Part shown: in pieces, positions 17,758 through 28,487 of the stretch | Numbering within the stretch: position 1 is the first letter of the stretch | Layout of the letters: every line of letters begins with the position of its first letter | Source of the DNA: RH-AL1 sp965198715 | GTDB taxonomy: Bacteria > Pseudomonadota > Alphaproteobacteria > Rhizobiales > Beijerinckiaceae | Direction of reading: 5' to 3' | Length of the DNA: 64,000 bases | Assembly (NCBI GenBank): GCA_965198715.1 | Contig: CBDAPV010000002.1 | Location: 682,001 to 746,000, forward strand | Translations under genes and position numbers: made by a program | The notes under the pieces: model-generated | Told to the model about the DNA's origin: nothing | The model's database searches: none | Seen by the model: only the letters and a program-made list of their open reading frames with translations

Positions 17758-19065
17758 TCAAGGTGTGGGAGTCGGCAAGCCCGGGATCGCCACATGAGCC
17801 ACCTGCAGCAGCAGGATGGTATTCAGCGTCAGCACGGCGGTCGCACCGATGATCGCTGCGCCCGTCATCAGCCGGCTGTTGATCAAGGCGCCCATGATCG
17901 CCTTGCGGGTCGTGAACCAAAGCAGCGCAAGCATCGGCATGGGCAGCGCGAGGCTGAGCACCACCTGGCTGAGCACCAGCGCCCGCGTCTCGTCGACGCC
18001 CAGCGCCACTACGACGAAGGCCGGCAGCATGGTCACCGCGCGCCGCACCCAGATCGGGATCGCGAAGCCGACGAAGCCCTGCATGATCATCTGCCCCGCC
18101 ATCGTGCCGACCACCGAGGACGACACGCCGGACGCGATCAGCGACACCAGGAACACCGCCGCCGCGCTCGCCCCGAGAAGCGGGGTGAGCGTCATGTAGG
18201 CCTTCTGGATATCGGCGACGTCGCTGTGGCCGAGGTGGAAGGCTGCCGCCGCCATCATCACCATCGCCACGTTGACCGCACCGGCGAAGGCCAGCGCCAG
18301 AACCACCTCGCGGTTGGAATAGCGTGCCAGCAGGCGGCGCTCGCGCCGGGACGGATTGGTGAGCCGCCTCTGGGTCAGCCCAGAATGGAGATAGATCGCG
18401 TGCGGCATGACCGTGGCGCCGATAATGCCGACGGCGATCGTCAGCGCGTCGGCATCCGGGATGTGCGGCACCACCGAGCCTAACGAAGCGGCGCCCCAGT
18501 CGACCGGCGCGATCACGAGTTCGACGAGGTAGCAGAGGCCGATCACCGCGACGAGCGCGCCGATAATGAGTTCCATGGGGCGGAACCCGCGTTTCTCGAA
18601 CAGGAGTAGCCCGTAGGTGACGGCGGCCGTGATGCCCATGCCGGCGAGGAGCGGCAGGTGCGCCAGGATCGACAGCCCGATGGCGCCGCCGAGGAACTCG
18701 GCGAGGTCGGTCGCCATCGCAGCGATCTCGCTTACCATCCACATCGCCCAGACCATCGGTTTGGGAAAGTTGTCGCGGCAGTGCTCGGCGAGATTGCGCC
18801 CGGTTGCGATGCCGAGCTTGGCCGAGAGCGACTGGAACAGCATCGCGATGACGTTGGCCGCGACGACCACCCAGAGCAGCGCGTAGCCATACTTGGCGCC
18901 AGCTTGTATATTGGTCGCGAAATTTCCAGGATCCATATAGGCGATCGAGGCGATGACCGCAGGGCCGACGAAGAGCAACGCCGCGAACGGCCGCGGTCTC
19001 CCTGCGAGCACGTCGCGCATCGCAGCGTCGGTGCGCTGCGTCATCGTCGACATCGCGAGATCCAT
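17758..19065 (-). CDS. mntH: Nramp-family Mn(II)/H+ symporter
   Basis: A 435-residue inner-membrane metal importer. The metal-binding DPGN motif is in IAYMDPGNFATNIQAGAKYGYALLW (TM1), and the MPHAIYLHSGL segment in TM6 carries the Met-Pro-His motif. About eleven hydrophobic segments are visible, the family norm. It is divergent from mntR with a palindrome between them, so repression by manganese through MntR is the natural reading. Start may be the ATG at 19065 or 19053. Confidence 0.95.
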   Translation of the reverse strand: MDLAMSTMTQRTDAAMRDVLAGRPRPFAALLFVGPAVIASIAYMDPGNFATNIQAGAKYGYALLWVVVAANVIAMLFQSLSAKLGIATGRNLAEHCRDNFPKPMVWAMWMVSEIAAMATDLAEFLGGAIGLSILAHLPLLAGMGITAAVTYGLLLFEKRGFRPMELIIGALVAVIGLCYLVELVIAPVDWGAASLGSVVPHIPDADALTIAVGIIGATVMPHAIYLHSGLTQRRLTNPSRRERRLLARYSNREVVLALAFAGAVNVAMVMMAAAAFHLGHSDVADIQKAYMTLTPLLGASAAAVFLVSLIASGVSSSVVGTMAGQMIMQGFVGFAIPIWVRRAVTMLPAFVVVALGVDETRALVLSQVVLSLALPMPMLALLWFTTRKAIMGALINSRLMTGAAIIGATAVLTLNTILLLQVAHVAIPGLPTPTP

Positions 19066-19100
19066 GGGTACGGCTTCGTCTCTGGCTAATTACGACTTAG

Positions 19101-19118
19101 ATGAAGCCAAGGCTTCAT
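19101..19118. promoter_or_regulatory. Palindromic operator between mntH and mntR (probable MntR box)
   Basis: ATGAAGCC-AA-GGCTTCAT is a perfect 8+8 inverted repeat, 36 bases upstream of mntH and 112 bases upstream of mntR. Its size and position fit a DtxR/MntR dimer site. A direct repeat CTTAGATG (19096-19103 and 19132-19139) overlaps one side of it. Confidence 0.7.
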
Positions 19119-19229
19119 TCGTGTCAATAGGCTTAGATGGTCAGCCTCGCCTTGCAGGGCTGTCGGAGCAGTTGCGATTCTTGGCCGCGGCTGCATAGTC
19201 GTCGCGTCAATCGAGGAAAGGGCTGCTGC

Positions 19230-19685
19230 TTGGCCGCTCGCAACGCATCAGCTGCCGCGCCGGAGCCGGTCCCCGCGCCGGACGAGACCGGCGCCGCAGA
19301 TCGTTTCGAACGGGCACGCCATGCCCGTGCCGCGGCGGTGCACGAGGACTATGCCGAGCTCATCGCCGACCTCGCCCAGGAATACGGCGAGGCCCGTACC
19401 GCCGACATCGCGCGGCGGCTCGGCGTTACCCAGCCGACGGCGGCGAAGGCGCTGACGCGCATGAAGCGCGACGGCCTGGTCGTGGCCCGGCCCTACCGCG
19501 GCGTGTTCCTGACGCCGGCCGGAACCGCCATGGCTGAGCGGGTCAAGGCCCGCCACCAGGTGGTGCTCGCCACGCTCAGGGCGTTGGGCGTGCCGGCCGA
19601 AGCCGCCGAGGCCGACGCCGAGGGTATCGAGCACTACGTCTCCGACGTCACGCTCGACGCCTTTCGCCGCTTCCTGGCGCGATAG
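19230..19685 (+). CDS. mntR: Manganese-responsive DtxR/MntR-family regulator
   Basis: A 151-residue metalloregulator. The winged HTH is visible as YAELIADLAQEYGEARTADIARRLGVTQPTAAKALTRMKRDGLV, and the C-terminal dimerisation region has RHQVVLATLRALGVPAEAAEADAEGIEHYVSD, with the His/Glu metal ligands of the family. Start is taken as TTG at 19230, which has GAGGAAAG at 19212-19219 upstream. Longer starts would add an unrelated N-terminus. It represses manganese uptake, here divergent mntH. Confidence 0.88.
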   Translation: MAARNASAAAPEPVPAPDETGAADRFERARHARAAAVHEDYAELIADLAQEYGEARTADIARRLGVTQPTAAKALTRMKRDGLVVARPYRGVFLTPAGTAMAERVKARHQVVLATLRALGVPAEAAEADAEGIEHYVSDVTLDAFRRFLAR

Positions 19686-19792
19686 GCTGTAAGTCAGGAG
19701 GTCGCGTGACCTCTCAACGAGCCTCTTCGACGTCTTGACGTCCTTCTAAATCTCGCGTCACACCGGCTGCGGGTCGGCAGACGCCTCAGCTG

Positions 19793-21271
19793 TCATAAAG
19801 TCTGCGTACAGACCTTTTCTTGCTGCTTCTGATGGAGCACGGAGTGCTTGCGTCCATAGGCGAAGTAGGCCACCAGCCCTATTGCGAGCCATACCAGCAG
19901 GCGTGCCCACGTGATCGGCGGCAGGCCCACCATCAGTACCAGGCAGAAGGCGATGCCGAGCAGCGGCACCAAGGGCACGCCCGGCACGCGGAACGGGCGG
20001 AAGACCGCGGCATCGCTGCGGCGCAGGTAGATCACGGCGCCGCACACGAGGATGAACGCGAGCAGCGTACCGATCGAGACCATCTCGCTGAGAAAGTCGA
20101 TCGGCGCCACCGCCGCGACGATCGCGACGAGCACGCCGATGAGCGACTGGCTGAGGTATGGCGTGCCGAACTTCGGATGAACCTTAGAGAAGAGGCCAAG
20201 CAGCAGCCCGTCGTTGGCCATATTGTAGAAGATGCGGGTCTGACCGTAGAGCGACACGAGGATTACGGTCGTCAAACCCGTTAGCGCGCCGACCTTGATC
20301 AGCACCGAGAACCAAGTGATTCCCATCGCGTCGGTCGCGCGGGCGATCGGATCGGCCACGTCAAGGCTCTTATAGGGAACAATCCCGGTCAGGACGCCGG
20401 CGACGAGCGCGTAGAGCAGCGTGCAGACGATCAGGGCGCCGATGATGCCGCGCGGCATGTCGCGTTGCGGGTTCTTGGCTTCCTGTGCGGCGCAGGAGAC
20501 GGCATCGAAGCCGATGTAGGCGTAGAACACGACGGAGGCGCCGCGAAGGATGCCGCTCCATCCGTAATGGCCGAACTCGCCCGTGTTGGCTGGGACGAAG
20601 GGATGCCAATTGTCCGCCTTGATGAAGGCGACGCCGAGCGCGATGAAGGCGATCACCACGACCAGTTTGATGGTCACCATGATGTTGTTGAGCCGCGCTG
20701 ATTCCTTGGTGCCCGTGATCAGCAAGATCGTCAGCGCCAGCACGATGAAGGCGGCCGGCAGGTTTAGGATACCCGTCGTCGTGCCGCCGTCCGGCAGCTT
20801 GACCACCGAGCCCGTCGCGGCGCTCAGAGCTGGCGGGATCGTGAGGCCGACGTTGCGCAACAGGCTGACGGCGTAACCCGACCAGCCGACGGCCACCGTC
20901 GACGCGCCCATCGCGTATTCGAGGATGAGATCCCACCCGATCATCCAGGCAAACAGTTCGCCAAGCGTCGCATAGGTGTAGGTGTAGCTGGAGCCGCACA
21001 CCGGCAGCATCGCGGCGAGCTCGCAGTAGCACAGGCCGACGAAGGCGCAGGCAATGCCGCCGAGCGCGAAGGAGAGCACGATGCCCGGGCCGGCGAACTG
21101 CGCCGCTGCGGTGCCGGTGAGCACGAAAATGCCGGCGCCGATGATGGCGCCGATACCCATGGCGGTGATGCTCGTCAGCCCCAGCGTCTTCGTCATGTGG
21201 CGGGCATCTTCGGCGCCTGACGCGACGATGTCGTCGATCGACTTGCGCGCGGTCAGCTGCTGCGTGTCCAT
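19793..21271 (-). CDS. APC-family amino-acid permease (cationic amino-acid transporter group)
   Basis: A 492-residue polytopic membrane protein. The family TM1 signature is visible as GIGAIIGAGIFVLTGTAAAQFAGPGIVLSFALGG, followed by SSYTYTYATLGELFAWMIGWDLILEYA and VVFYAYIGFDAVSCAAQEAKNPQRDMPRGI. These match the YfnA/CAT-like subgroup with 12-14 membrane segments. Substrate cannot be set from sequence. ATG at 21271 is preferred to the TTG one codon earlier. It points away from the TPP riboswitch and thiC. Confidence 0.88.
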   Translation of the reverse strand: MDTQQLTARKSIDDIVASGAEDARHMTKTLGLTSITAMGIGAIIGAGIFVLTGTAAAQFAGPGIVLSFALGGIACAFVGLCYCELAAMLPVCGSSYTYTYATLGELFAWMIGWDLILEYAMGASTVAVGWSGYAVSLLRNVGLTIPPALSAATGSVVKLPDGGTTTGILNLPAAFIVLALTILLITGTKESARLNNIMVTIKLVVVIAFIALGVAFIKADNWHPFVPANTGEFGHYGWSGILRGASVVFYAYIGFDAVSCAAQEAKNPQRDMPRGIIGALIVCTLLYALVAGVLTGIVPYKSLDVADPIARATDAMGITWFSVLIKVGALTGLTTVILVSLYGQTRIFYNMANDGLLLGLFSKVHPKFGTPYLSQSLIGVLVAIVAAVAPIDFLSEMVSIGTLLAFILVCGAVIYLRRSDAAVFRPFRVPGVPLVPLLGIAFCLVLMVGLPPITWARLLVWLAIGLVAYFAYGRKHSVLHQKQQEKVCTQTL

Positions 21272-21443
21272 CAACGTCTCCAGGCCGGCGCGTCCGCCGC
21301 GGCTGCGGCGATCGACCGAGCCAGCCGCAGCGTCGCAAATGAAGTGCCATGGACCACGCGGGATCCGCCTGCCGCGTCAATGCTTTCCAAGCTGCTGTGG
21401 CCCCGCTTGCGAGCGAACCTTATTCGCGCTAGCGTCGCCTATA

Positions 21444-21527
21444 AGCCACAGGGGTGCTGCGTCCAGCGACGCGGCTGAGATCATACCCTTCGAACCTGAA
21501 CCTGGGTAATGCCAGCGCAGGGACCGG
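21444..21527 (+). ncRNA. TPP riboswitch (THI element) upstream of thiC
   Basis: The conserved parts are present in order: CCACAGGGGTGC (21447-21458), GGCTGAGATCATACCC (21473-21488), then GAACCTGAACCTGGGTAAT (21492-21510) and GCCAGCGCAGGGA (21511-21523). Thiamine pyrophosphate binding would lower thiC expression, in this group most often by hiding the ribosome site. About 60 bases separate it from the thiC ATG. Confidence 0.96.
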
Positions 21528-21585
21528 CCGCGATCATGCCCTAATCGCGCCAGGCCTTTGCGCATCTTCTTCCGGAGAGCGCGCG

Positions 21586-23448
<1,863 letters not shown>

Positions 23449-23458
23449 TCCACAATTT

Positions 23459-23484
23459 GGCGTGATCACACCAATGATCACGCC
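23459..23484. terminator. Hairpin between thiC and the convergent Gly-rich gene
   Basis: Perfect 9-base stem GGCGTGATC/GATCACGCC with an 8-base loop, starting 11 bases after the thiC stop. No U run follows in either direction, so it may act as a weak bidirectional terminator or a 3'-end stabiliser. Confidence 0.55.
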
Positions 23485-23527
23485 GACTTCGATTGCAGAC
23501 CGGAGCACGATTGGTCGCTTCGGCGAT

Positions 23528-23854
23528 CTAGTAGTACCCGTAACCGCCGCAGAGGCCGGCGGCCAAGCGGATCGGCCCGCAACGATAGCCTCCATAGTAG
23601 CCCCCGCCATAGCCGTAGCTTCGGCCACCGAAGCCACGTCCATATCCGCGGCCACCGAAGCCGCGCCCACCAAAGCCGTGACCGCCGCCGAAGCCGCCGT
23701 GACCCCCGCCGCCATGGCCGCCGCCCCCATGACCGCCACCACGATGGCCCCCGCCGCCACCGCGGGCATCTGCGAGCGTGGGCACCCCGATGATCCCGAT
23801 TGAAAGTGCCACGGTGGCTGCGGCGACCAATATCCTAGGCTTGGTTTTCATCAT
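23528..23854 (-). CDS. Secreted glycine/histidine-rich protein
   Basis: A 108-residue protein with a clear signal peptide (KPRILVAAATVALSIGIIGVPTLADA, cleavage near residue 30). A low-complexity region follows, built on GGHGGGGHGG and GFGGRGFGGRGYG units, with a Tyr-rich end and two Cys in YRCGPIRLAAGLCGGYGYY. His-Gly repeats can bind metal, but no function can be assigned. Similar short secreted Gly-rich proteins are common in alphaproteobacteria. It is convergent with thiC. Confidence 0.7.
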   Translation of the reverse strand: MMKTKPRILVAAATVALSIGIIGVPTLADARGGGGGHRGGGHGGGGHGGGGHGGFGGGHGFGGRGFGGRGYGRGFGGRSYGYGGGYYGGYRCGPIRLAAGLCGGYGYY

Positions 23855-24227
23855 TTGTTGTCCTCGCTCTGTCGCTCAACCATGCAATGGCTAAAACGAT
23901 CCGGCAGGAGTGCAACATGCTCTGCGCAATCGCACGGCGGTACGGCGGCAAGAAGCGGCAAGGAAACCGCCATGACGACGTTCGATCTTCCCGATTATGC
24001 GCGATGCCGTTCTATCGGCAGGGTAGCCGCGAGAAGAGGAGTGACTCGCCAGCGGCGATCGCCAGGCGCGGCTGGAAGCCGATCAAGTCGCGCCGGCGGC
24101 GGTCCAATTCGGCTGGACGCTGCGGCCATGACGAAGGCGCCGCCAACAAGTAACGTGTGCAAGTTCATCTGGATCGAGCCATATCGCGCTCATTGCCTTT
24201 TTTCGCGATGATCGATCGATTCGGCGA
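23855..24227. other. Intergenic stretch without a supported gene
   Basis: About 370 bases between the Gly-rich gene and a small membrane ORF. Open frames on the plus strand (23855-24211) are Arg-rich and lack family resemblance. The segment starting at ATG 23972 (MTTFDLPDYARCRSIGR) vaguely recalls the start of a small heat-shock protein but does not continue as one. Confidence 0.35.
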
Positions 24228-24458
24228 TCAGCGTCGCATCGGATCGAGACTGCGGGCCGCCAGCATCGTGACCAGGGTCAGCCCGACGGCGACGACCGTC
24301 CACTCGAAAGCGGAAGAGATGCTGACGCGGCCATAGGCGGCCGAGCCGAGTTCAAACGGGATGAGCACCACGCTGGTAGCCGTTACGAGAAAGGCGGCAA
24401 GGCGTACGAGGGCGGCGGCGGGCGAGGATGAATGGTGTCGCGAACGGGCGTTGATCAA
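24228..24458 (-). CDS. Small two-helix membrane protein, unknown
   Basis: A 76-residue ORF from TTG at 24458, preceded by a strong GGGAGGT ribosome site. An alternative GTG lies at 24479. Two hydrophobic segments are visible (ALVRLAAFLVTATSVVLIPF and WTVVAVGLTLVTMLAA), with a basic start and a short DPMRR tail. No family is recognised. The ribosome site and the membrane pattern are the only support. Confidence 0.4.
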   Translation of the reverse strand: MINARSRHHSSSPAAALVRLAAFLVTATSVVLIPFELGSAAYGRVSISSAFEWTVVAVGLTLVTMLAARSLDPMRR

Positions 24459-24627
24459 CGTGACCTCCCGAGGTCGCACCGGGGTTGATGCTGCACTGCA
24501 ATATACGCCTGTTTGTCAATTCCGCCAATAGGACAGGCTTGTCGCGGCGCGGTTCAGCGCCGTCGTGCGTGCAATGCAGCATAAGGAGCGTTGTCGCATG
24601 GTCCTGGCCGGCTTCAGAATGCCCGCA

Positions 24628-25539
24628 CTATCGTCCCGAGTTGCGAAGCACGATGCAGACACCGCCAGTGGATTGGAGACGCTTGCACAACTGGTTGCTG
24701 CTGGTCCGATCGTCGCGCTCGACCTGCGCGACGTAGCGTTTGATCGGCTCGCCGCCAATGCGCCGATGGACGATGGTGGGCGTGATCGGACCAAGAACAG
24801 CGCTGTGGCTGGCGCGCACGATGGCCCATTCGCGCAGCACCGCGTCGCGACTGAGCGCGCCGACGATGATCACCGACCAGGGTTTCGGGGGTGGCGCGTA
24901 GGGGTCGATCGGAGCAGCGAGCGGTGCGGCCCTGCGGCCAGCATCGCCGGCGAAAGCGAGGCAGGAGAAGCCGGGCTCGGGGGCGAGGTCGGGCGCATGC
25001 GGGCCGCGCCAAGATTGGACGTCGTGCCCGGTAATGGTGATGACGTAGTCGAGGGTCTCCTGCGGAAGGAACGCGGCCGCACCGCCGGCGAGCCAACGCC
25101 CGACGCGGCCGGGGCCGGCGTTGTAGGCCGCCGCCGCCAGCCCCCAATTGCCGAACTGGACGTGCAGGTCCTTGAGGTATCCGGCGGATTCCTCCAGCGC
25201 GCGGGTTGGTTCGAACGGGTCGAGCAAGCCGCGCTCGCCCGCCGTCGCCGGCATGAACTGGGCGACGCCTTGGGCTCCGGCGGGGCTGCGCGCCGCGGGA
25301 TCGAAGCGGCTTTCCTGCCAGATCAGCCGGGTGAAGAAGCCGAGCGGCAGCTCATCCTTGTGGGCGGCCGCCTCCAGGGCCCCGCAGAGGGTGGCGGTGG
25401 CGGGTGCGACGGTCGAGAAATTCGGCGCTGTTGCCGCGGGAATGGCGGTCGTGGCCGGCTTGTCGGGACGTGCAGCCGTGGTATCGGCCCGCGCCGACGT
25501 TATCAGGGCCATCAGGATCAGGAAGGGAGTAGCGCGCAT
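24628..25539 (-). CDS. Lytic transglycosylase (SLT domain), exported
   Basis: A 303-residue periplasmic muramidase-like enzyme. After a signal peptide (FLILMALITSARA) comes an SLT domain at about residues 55-165. The catalytic Glu is in FFTRLIWQESRFDPAARSPAGAQGVAQFMPATA, and the family AAAYNAGPGRVGRWL motif follows. The C-terminal 130 residues are unassigned but include a region (WAIVRASHSAVLGPITPTIVHRRIGGEPIKRYVAQV) resembling SPOR-like peptidoglycan-binding sequence. It cleaves the MurNAc-GlcNAc bond to give 1,6-anhydro products. Confidence 0.88.
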   Translation of the reverse strand: MRATPFLILMALITSARADTTAARPDKPATTAIPAATAPNFSTVAPATATLCGALEAAAHKDELPLGFFTRLIWQESRFDPAARSPAGAQGVAQFMPATAGERGLLDPFEPTRALEESAGYLKDLHVQFGNWGLAAAAYNAGPGRVGRWLAGGAAAFLPQETLDYVITITGHDVQSWRGPHAPDLAPEPGFSCLAFAGDAGRRAAPLAAPIDPYAPPPKPWSVIIVGALSRDAVLREWAIVRASHSAVLGPITPTIVHRRIGGEPIKRYVAQVERDDRTSSNQLCKRLQSTGGVCIVLRNSGR

Positions 25540-25751
25540 CGCGCCACGCAGAACCCAACTTCGTGTCGGGCGCGAGGCGTCCTCTGCCCAAAGGGGGTCG
25601 GCCTAATTTGCACGTCTGCCATGTGCTAGCTCGCTCCGACCGAGAAAATGCGAGACTTTTGAGGAAGTTGTGCCGCACCGCCTGTCGAGCCGTCTGGCTC
25701 GCCAACCTGCCGAACAGCGTGTACCTGTTGAGTGACAAAGGAGCATCGCTT

Positions 25752-26765
25752 ATGGCCGACACCATGGCGGGGCCGGCACTCGGCATCACCACCCCGACGC
25801 CTGTAGCCTTCACGCGCGGACAGGAGCTTGAGGCATACCGCCGCATGCTGCTCATCCGCCGCTTCGAGGAGCGCGCCGGCCAGATGTACGGCATGGGGCT
25901 GATCGGCGGCTTCTGCCACCTCTACATCGGGCAGGAAGCGGTCGTGACCGGGCTGATGCTCGAAGCCAAGTCCGGCGACCAGACCATCACCGCCTATCGC
26001 GATCACGGTCACATGCTGGCCTGCGGTCTCGATCCGAAAGGCGTTATGGCCGAGCTGACGGGCCGCGCCGGCGGCCTCAGCAAGGGCAAGGGTGGCTCGA
26101 TGCACATGTTCTCGAAGGAGAAGCATTTCTACGGCGGCCACGGCATCGTCGGCGCCCAGGTGCCGCTCGGCACCGGGCTCGCCTTCGCCAATCGCTACCG
26201 CGACAACGGTAACGTCACCTTCACCTATTTCGGCGACGGCGCCTCCAACCAGGGCCAAGTCTACGAGGCCTTCAACATGGCCGAGCTTTGGAAGCTTCCG
26301 GTCGTCTACGTGATCGAGAACAATCGTTACGCCATGGGCACCTCGATCCAGCGCTCCTCGGCGCTAATTGACCTTTCGAAGCGCGGCCAGAGCTTCAACA
26401 TTCCCGGCTTCCAGGTCGACGGCATGGATGTGCGCGCCGTCAAGGCTGCAGCCGACGTCGCGCTGGAATGGTGCCGTAGCGGTCAGGGACCGATCATCCT
26501 CGAGATGCAGACCTACCGCTATCGCGGCCATTCGATGTCCGATCCCGCCAAGTACCGCACCAAGGACGAGGTCCAGAAGATGCGCGAGGAGCACGACCCG
26601 ATCGAGCAGGTAAAGGCGCGTCTGCTGCGCGAGAGCGGCGCCACAGAGGACGAGCTGAAGGCGATCGACCAGGGCGTACGGAAGGTGGTGGCCGAGGCGG
26701 CGGACTTCGCCACCCACGATGCGGAGCCGGATGCCTCCGAGCTCTGGACCGACATTCTGCACTAG
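25752..26765 (+). CDS. pdhA: Pyruvate dehydrogenase E1 alpha subunit
   Basis: Thiamine-diphosphate subunit that decarboxylates pyruvate in the PDH complex. The 337-residue product has the TPP-binding motif GDGASNQGQVYEAFNMAELWKLPVVYVIENN and the phosphorylation-loop-like YRYRGHSMSDPAKYRTK. It is first in the pdhA-pdhB-pdhC-lpdA cluster, 15 bases before pdhB. ATG at 25752 gives the normal length, and the frame is open upstream without conserved sequence. Confidence 0.97.
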   Translation: MADTMAGPALGITTPTPVAFTRGQELEAYRRMLLIRRFEERAGQMYGMGLIGGFCHLYIGQEAVVTGLMLEAKSGDQTITAYRDHGHMLACGLDPKGVMAELTGRAGGLSKGKGGSMHMFSKEKHFYGGHGIVGAQVPLGTGLAFANRYRDNGNVTFTYFGDGASNQGQVYEAFNMAELWKLPVVYVIENNRYAMGTSIQRSSALIDLSKRGQSFNIPGFQVDGMDVRAVKAAADVALEWCRSGQGPIILEMQTYRYRGHSMSDPAKYRTKDEVQKMREEHDPIEQVKARLLRESGATEDELKAIDQGVRKVVAEAADFATHDAEPDASELWTDILH

Positions 26766-26780
26766 GCATCGAAGGCGACC

Positions 26781-28217
26781 ATGGCGACCAACATTCTAAT
26801 GCCTGCACTGTCGCCTACGATGGAGCAGGGTACGCTGTCCAAGTGGCTGAAGAAGGAAGGCGATGCCGTGCGATCCGGCGACGTCATCGCCGAGATCGAG
26901 ACCGACAAGGCGACGATGGAGGTCGAGGCGGTCGACGAGGGCACGCTGGCCAGGATCCTGGTGCCGGACGGCACCGAGAACGTCGCAGTCAACACGCCGA
27001 TCGCGATCATCACGGAGGAGGGCGAGGACACGTCCGCGGTCCCGCCGGCGAGCAACGGTGCGTCGGTGCCCGACTCCTCGCAGGTCGCCGCGACGCGGCC
27101 GGGCATTGGCGAGGGCGCCTCGCTGGAGAGCATGGGCGGCGAGAAGCCGGCCTCCACCGCCAAGACCGACTCGGATGGTCCTGTGCCGGCGACCGCCGCC
27201 GCCGCTTCGGCACCTGAGATCCACGTTGATGCCAAGATGGTGCCGACCACTGTGCGCGAGGCGTTGCGCGATGCCATGGCCGAAGAGATGCGGCGTGATC
27301 CCGACGTCTTCGTCATGGGTGAGGAGGTCGCCGAGTACCAGGGCGCCTACAAGATCACGCAGGGGCTGCTGCAGGAGTTCGGCGAGAAGCGGGTGGTCGA
27401 CACGCCGATCACAGAGCACGGCTTCGCCGGACTGGGCGTCGGCGCCGCGATGGCAGGGCTGAAGCCGATCGTCGAATTCATGACCTTTAATTTTGCTATG
27501 CAGGCGATGGACCAGATCATCAATTCCGCCGCCAAGACGCTCTACATGTCGGGCGGGCAGATGGGCTGCCCAATCGTGTTCCGCGGCCCCAATGGTGCCG
27601 CGGCCCGCGTCGCTGCCCAGCATAGCCAGGATTACTCGGCTTGGTATTCTTCGGTACCCGGCTTGAAGGTAGTCGCGCCCTACAGCGCAGCCGACGCCAA
27701 AGGGCTGCTCAAGAGCGCGATCCGCGATCCCAACCCGGTGATCTTTCTCGAGAACGAGATCCTTTACGGCCATACCTTCGACGTGCCCGAGGGGAACGAC
27801 TTCACCGTGCCGATCGGCAAGGCGCGCGTGGCCCGCACGGGCAAGGACGTCACCATCGTCACATTCTCGATCGGCATGACTTACGCGCTCAAGGCCGCCG
27901 AGGCGTTGGCCAAGGAGGGCATCGAGGCCGAGGTCATCGACCTGCGTACGCTGCGCCCGATGGATACCGAAACGATCTTCGCCTCGGTCCGCAAGACGCA
28001 TCGTTGCGTCACCGTGGAGGAGGGCTGGCCGCAGAGCGGCATCGGTGCCGAGATCATCGCGCAGGTCATGGAGCATGCTTTTGACGACCTTGACGCGCCC
28101 GTGGTGCGGGTCACCGGCAAGGACGTGCCGATGCCTTATGCCGCCAACCTCGAGAAGCTGGCCTTGCCGACCGTCGAGGACGTCGTCGAAGCCTGCAAGG
28201 CGGTATGCTACAGGTAG
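26781..28217 (+). CDS. pdhB: Pyruvate dehydrogenase E1 beta subunit with N-terminal lipoyl domain
   Basis: A 478-residue subunit. A biotinyl/lipoyl domain occupies residues 1-80, with the lipoylated Lys in EIETDKATMEVEA. A Pro/Ala/Ser-rich linker follows to about residue 145, then the transketolase-like E1-beta domain (VREALRDAMAEEMRRDPDVFVMGEEVAEYQGAYKITQGL). A lipoyl domain on E1-beta is a known alphaproteobacterial feature. LipA, needed for lipoylation, is encoded 4 kb downstream. Confidence 0.96.
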   Translation: MATNILMPALSPTMEQGTLSKWLKKEGDAVRSGDVIAEIETDKATMEVEAVDEGTLARILVPDGTENVAVNTPIAIITEEGEDTSAVPPASNGASVPDSSQVAATRPGIGEGASLESMGGEKPASTAKTDSDGPVPATAAAASAPEIHVDAKMVPTTVREALRDAMAEEMRRDPDVFVMGEEVAEYQGAYKITQGLLQEFGEKRVVDTPITEHGFAGLGVGAAMAGLKPIVEFMTFNFAMQAMDQIINSAAKTLYMSGGQMGCPIVFRGPNGAAARVAAQHSQDYSAWYSSVPGLKVVAPYSAADAKGLLKSAIRDPNPVIFLENEILYGHTFDVPEGNDFTVPIGKARVARTGKDVTIVTFSIGMTYALKAAEALAKEGIEAEVIDLRTLRPMDTETIFASVRKTHRCVTVEEGWPQSGIGAEIIAQVMEHAFDDLDAPVVRVTGKDVPMPYAANLEKLALPTVEDVVEACKAVCYR

Positions 28218-28240
28218 ATAGCTCCTTGCGGAGGTGCTTG

Positions 28241-28471
28241 ATGGTTGAAGCCACCAACGAGCTCATCGTCGAGCTGCTGCGGCGTATCCAGGCGGACATC
28301 TCCGATCTCAAGCTCGACGTGCGCGAGATCCGCAACCGTGTCGGCCACATCGAAACCCTATGCGCGAACCTCGAGACACGTATGGCCGACCTATCGAAGC
28401 GCATGGATCGGCGTGGTGAACAGATGGAGCGCGTGATGCGTCCTCTCGAACTCTCCGAAGTCTCTCATTAG
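28241..28471 (+). CDS. Small coiled-coil protein inside the pdh operon
   Basis: A 76-residue protein. ATG at 28241 has GCGGAGGTG just upstream. Almost the whole length is a predicted amphipathic helix with heptad spacing (LIVELLRRIQADISDLKLDVREIRNRVGHIE, then LETRMADLSKRMDRRGEQMERVM). It sits in the 270-base space between pdhB and pdhC, with 16 bases to pdhC, so it is translated as part of the operon. No enzyme motif is visible. Similar short coiled coils (sometimes annotated as hypothetical) occur widely in alphaproteobacteria. A structural role at the complex is only a guess. Confidence 0.7.
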   Translation: MVEATNELIVELLRRIQADISDLKLDVREIRNRVGHIETLCANLETRMADLSKRMDRRGEQMERVMRPLELSEVSH

Positions 28472-28487
28472 GGTTCAGCCAAGCTCC

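Noticed and set aside
19698..19713. Hairpin GAGGTC-GCGT-GACCTC after mntR as a terminator
   Set aside because: A 6-base stem without a U run is too weak to distinguish from chance in GC-rich sequence.
23972..24100. Possible small heat-shock protein start (MTTFDLPDYAR)
   Set aside because: The similarity stops after about ten residues and no alpha-crystallin domain follows in any frame.
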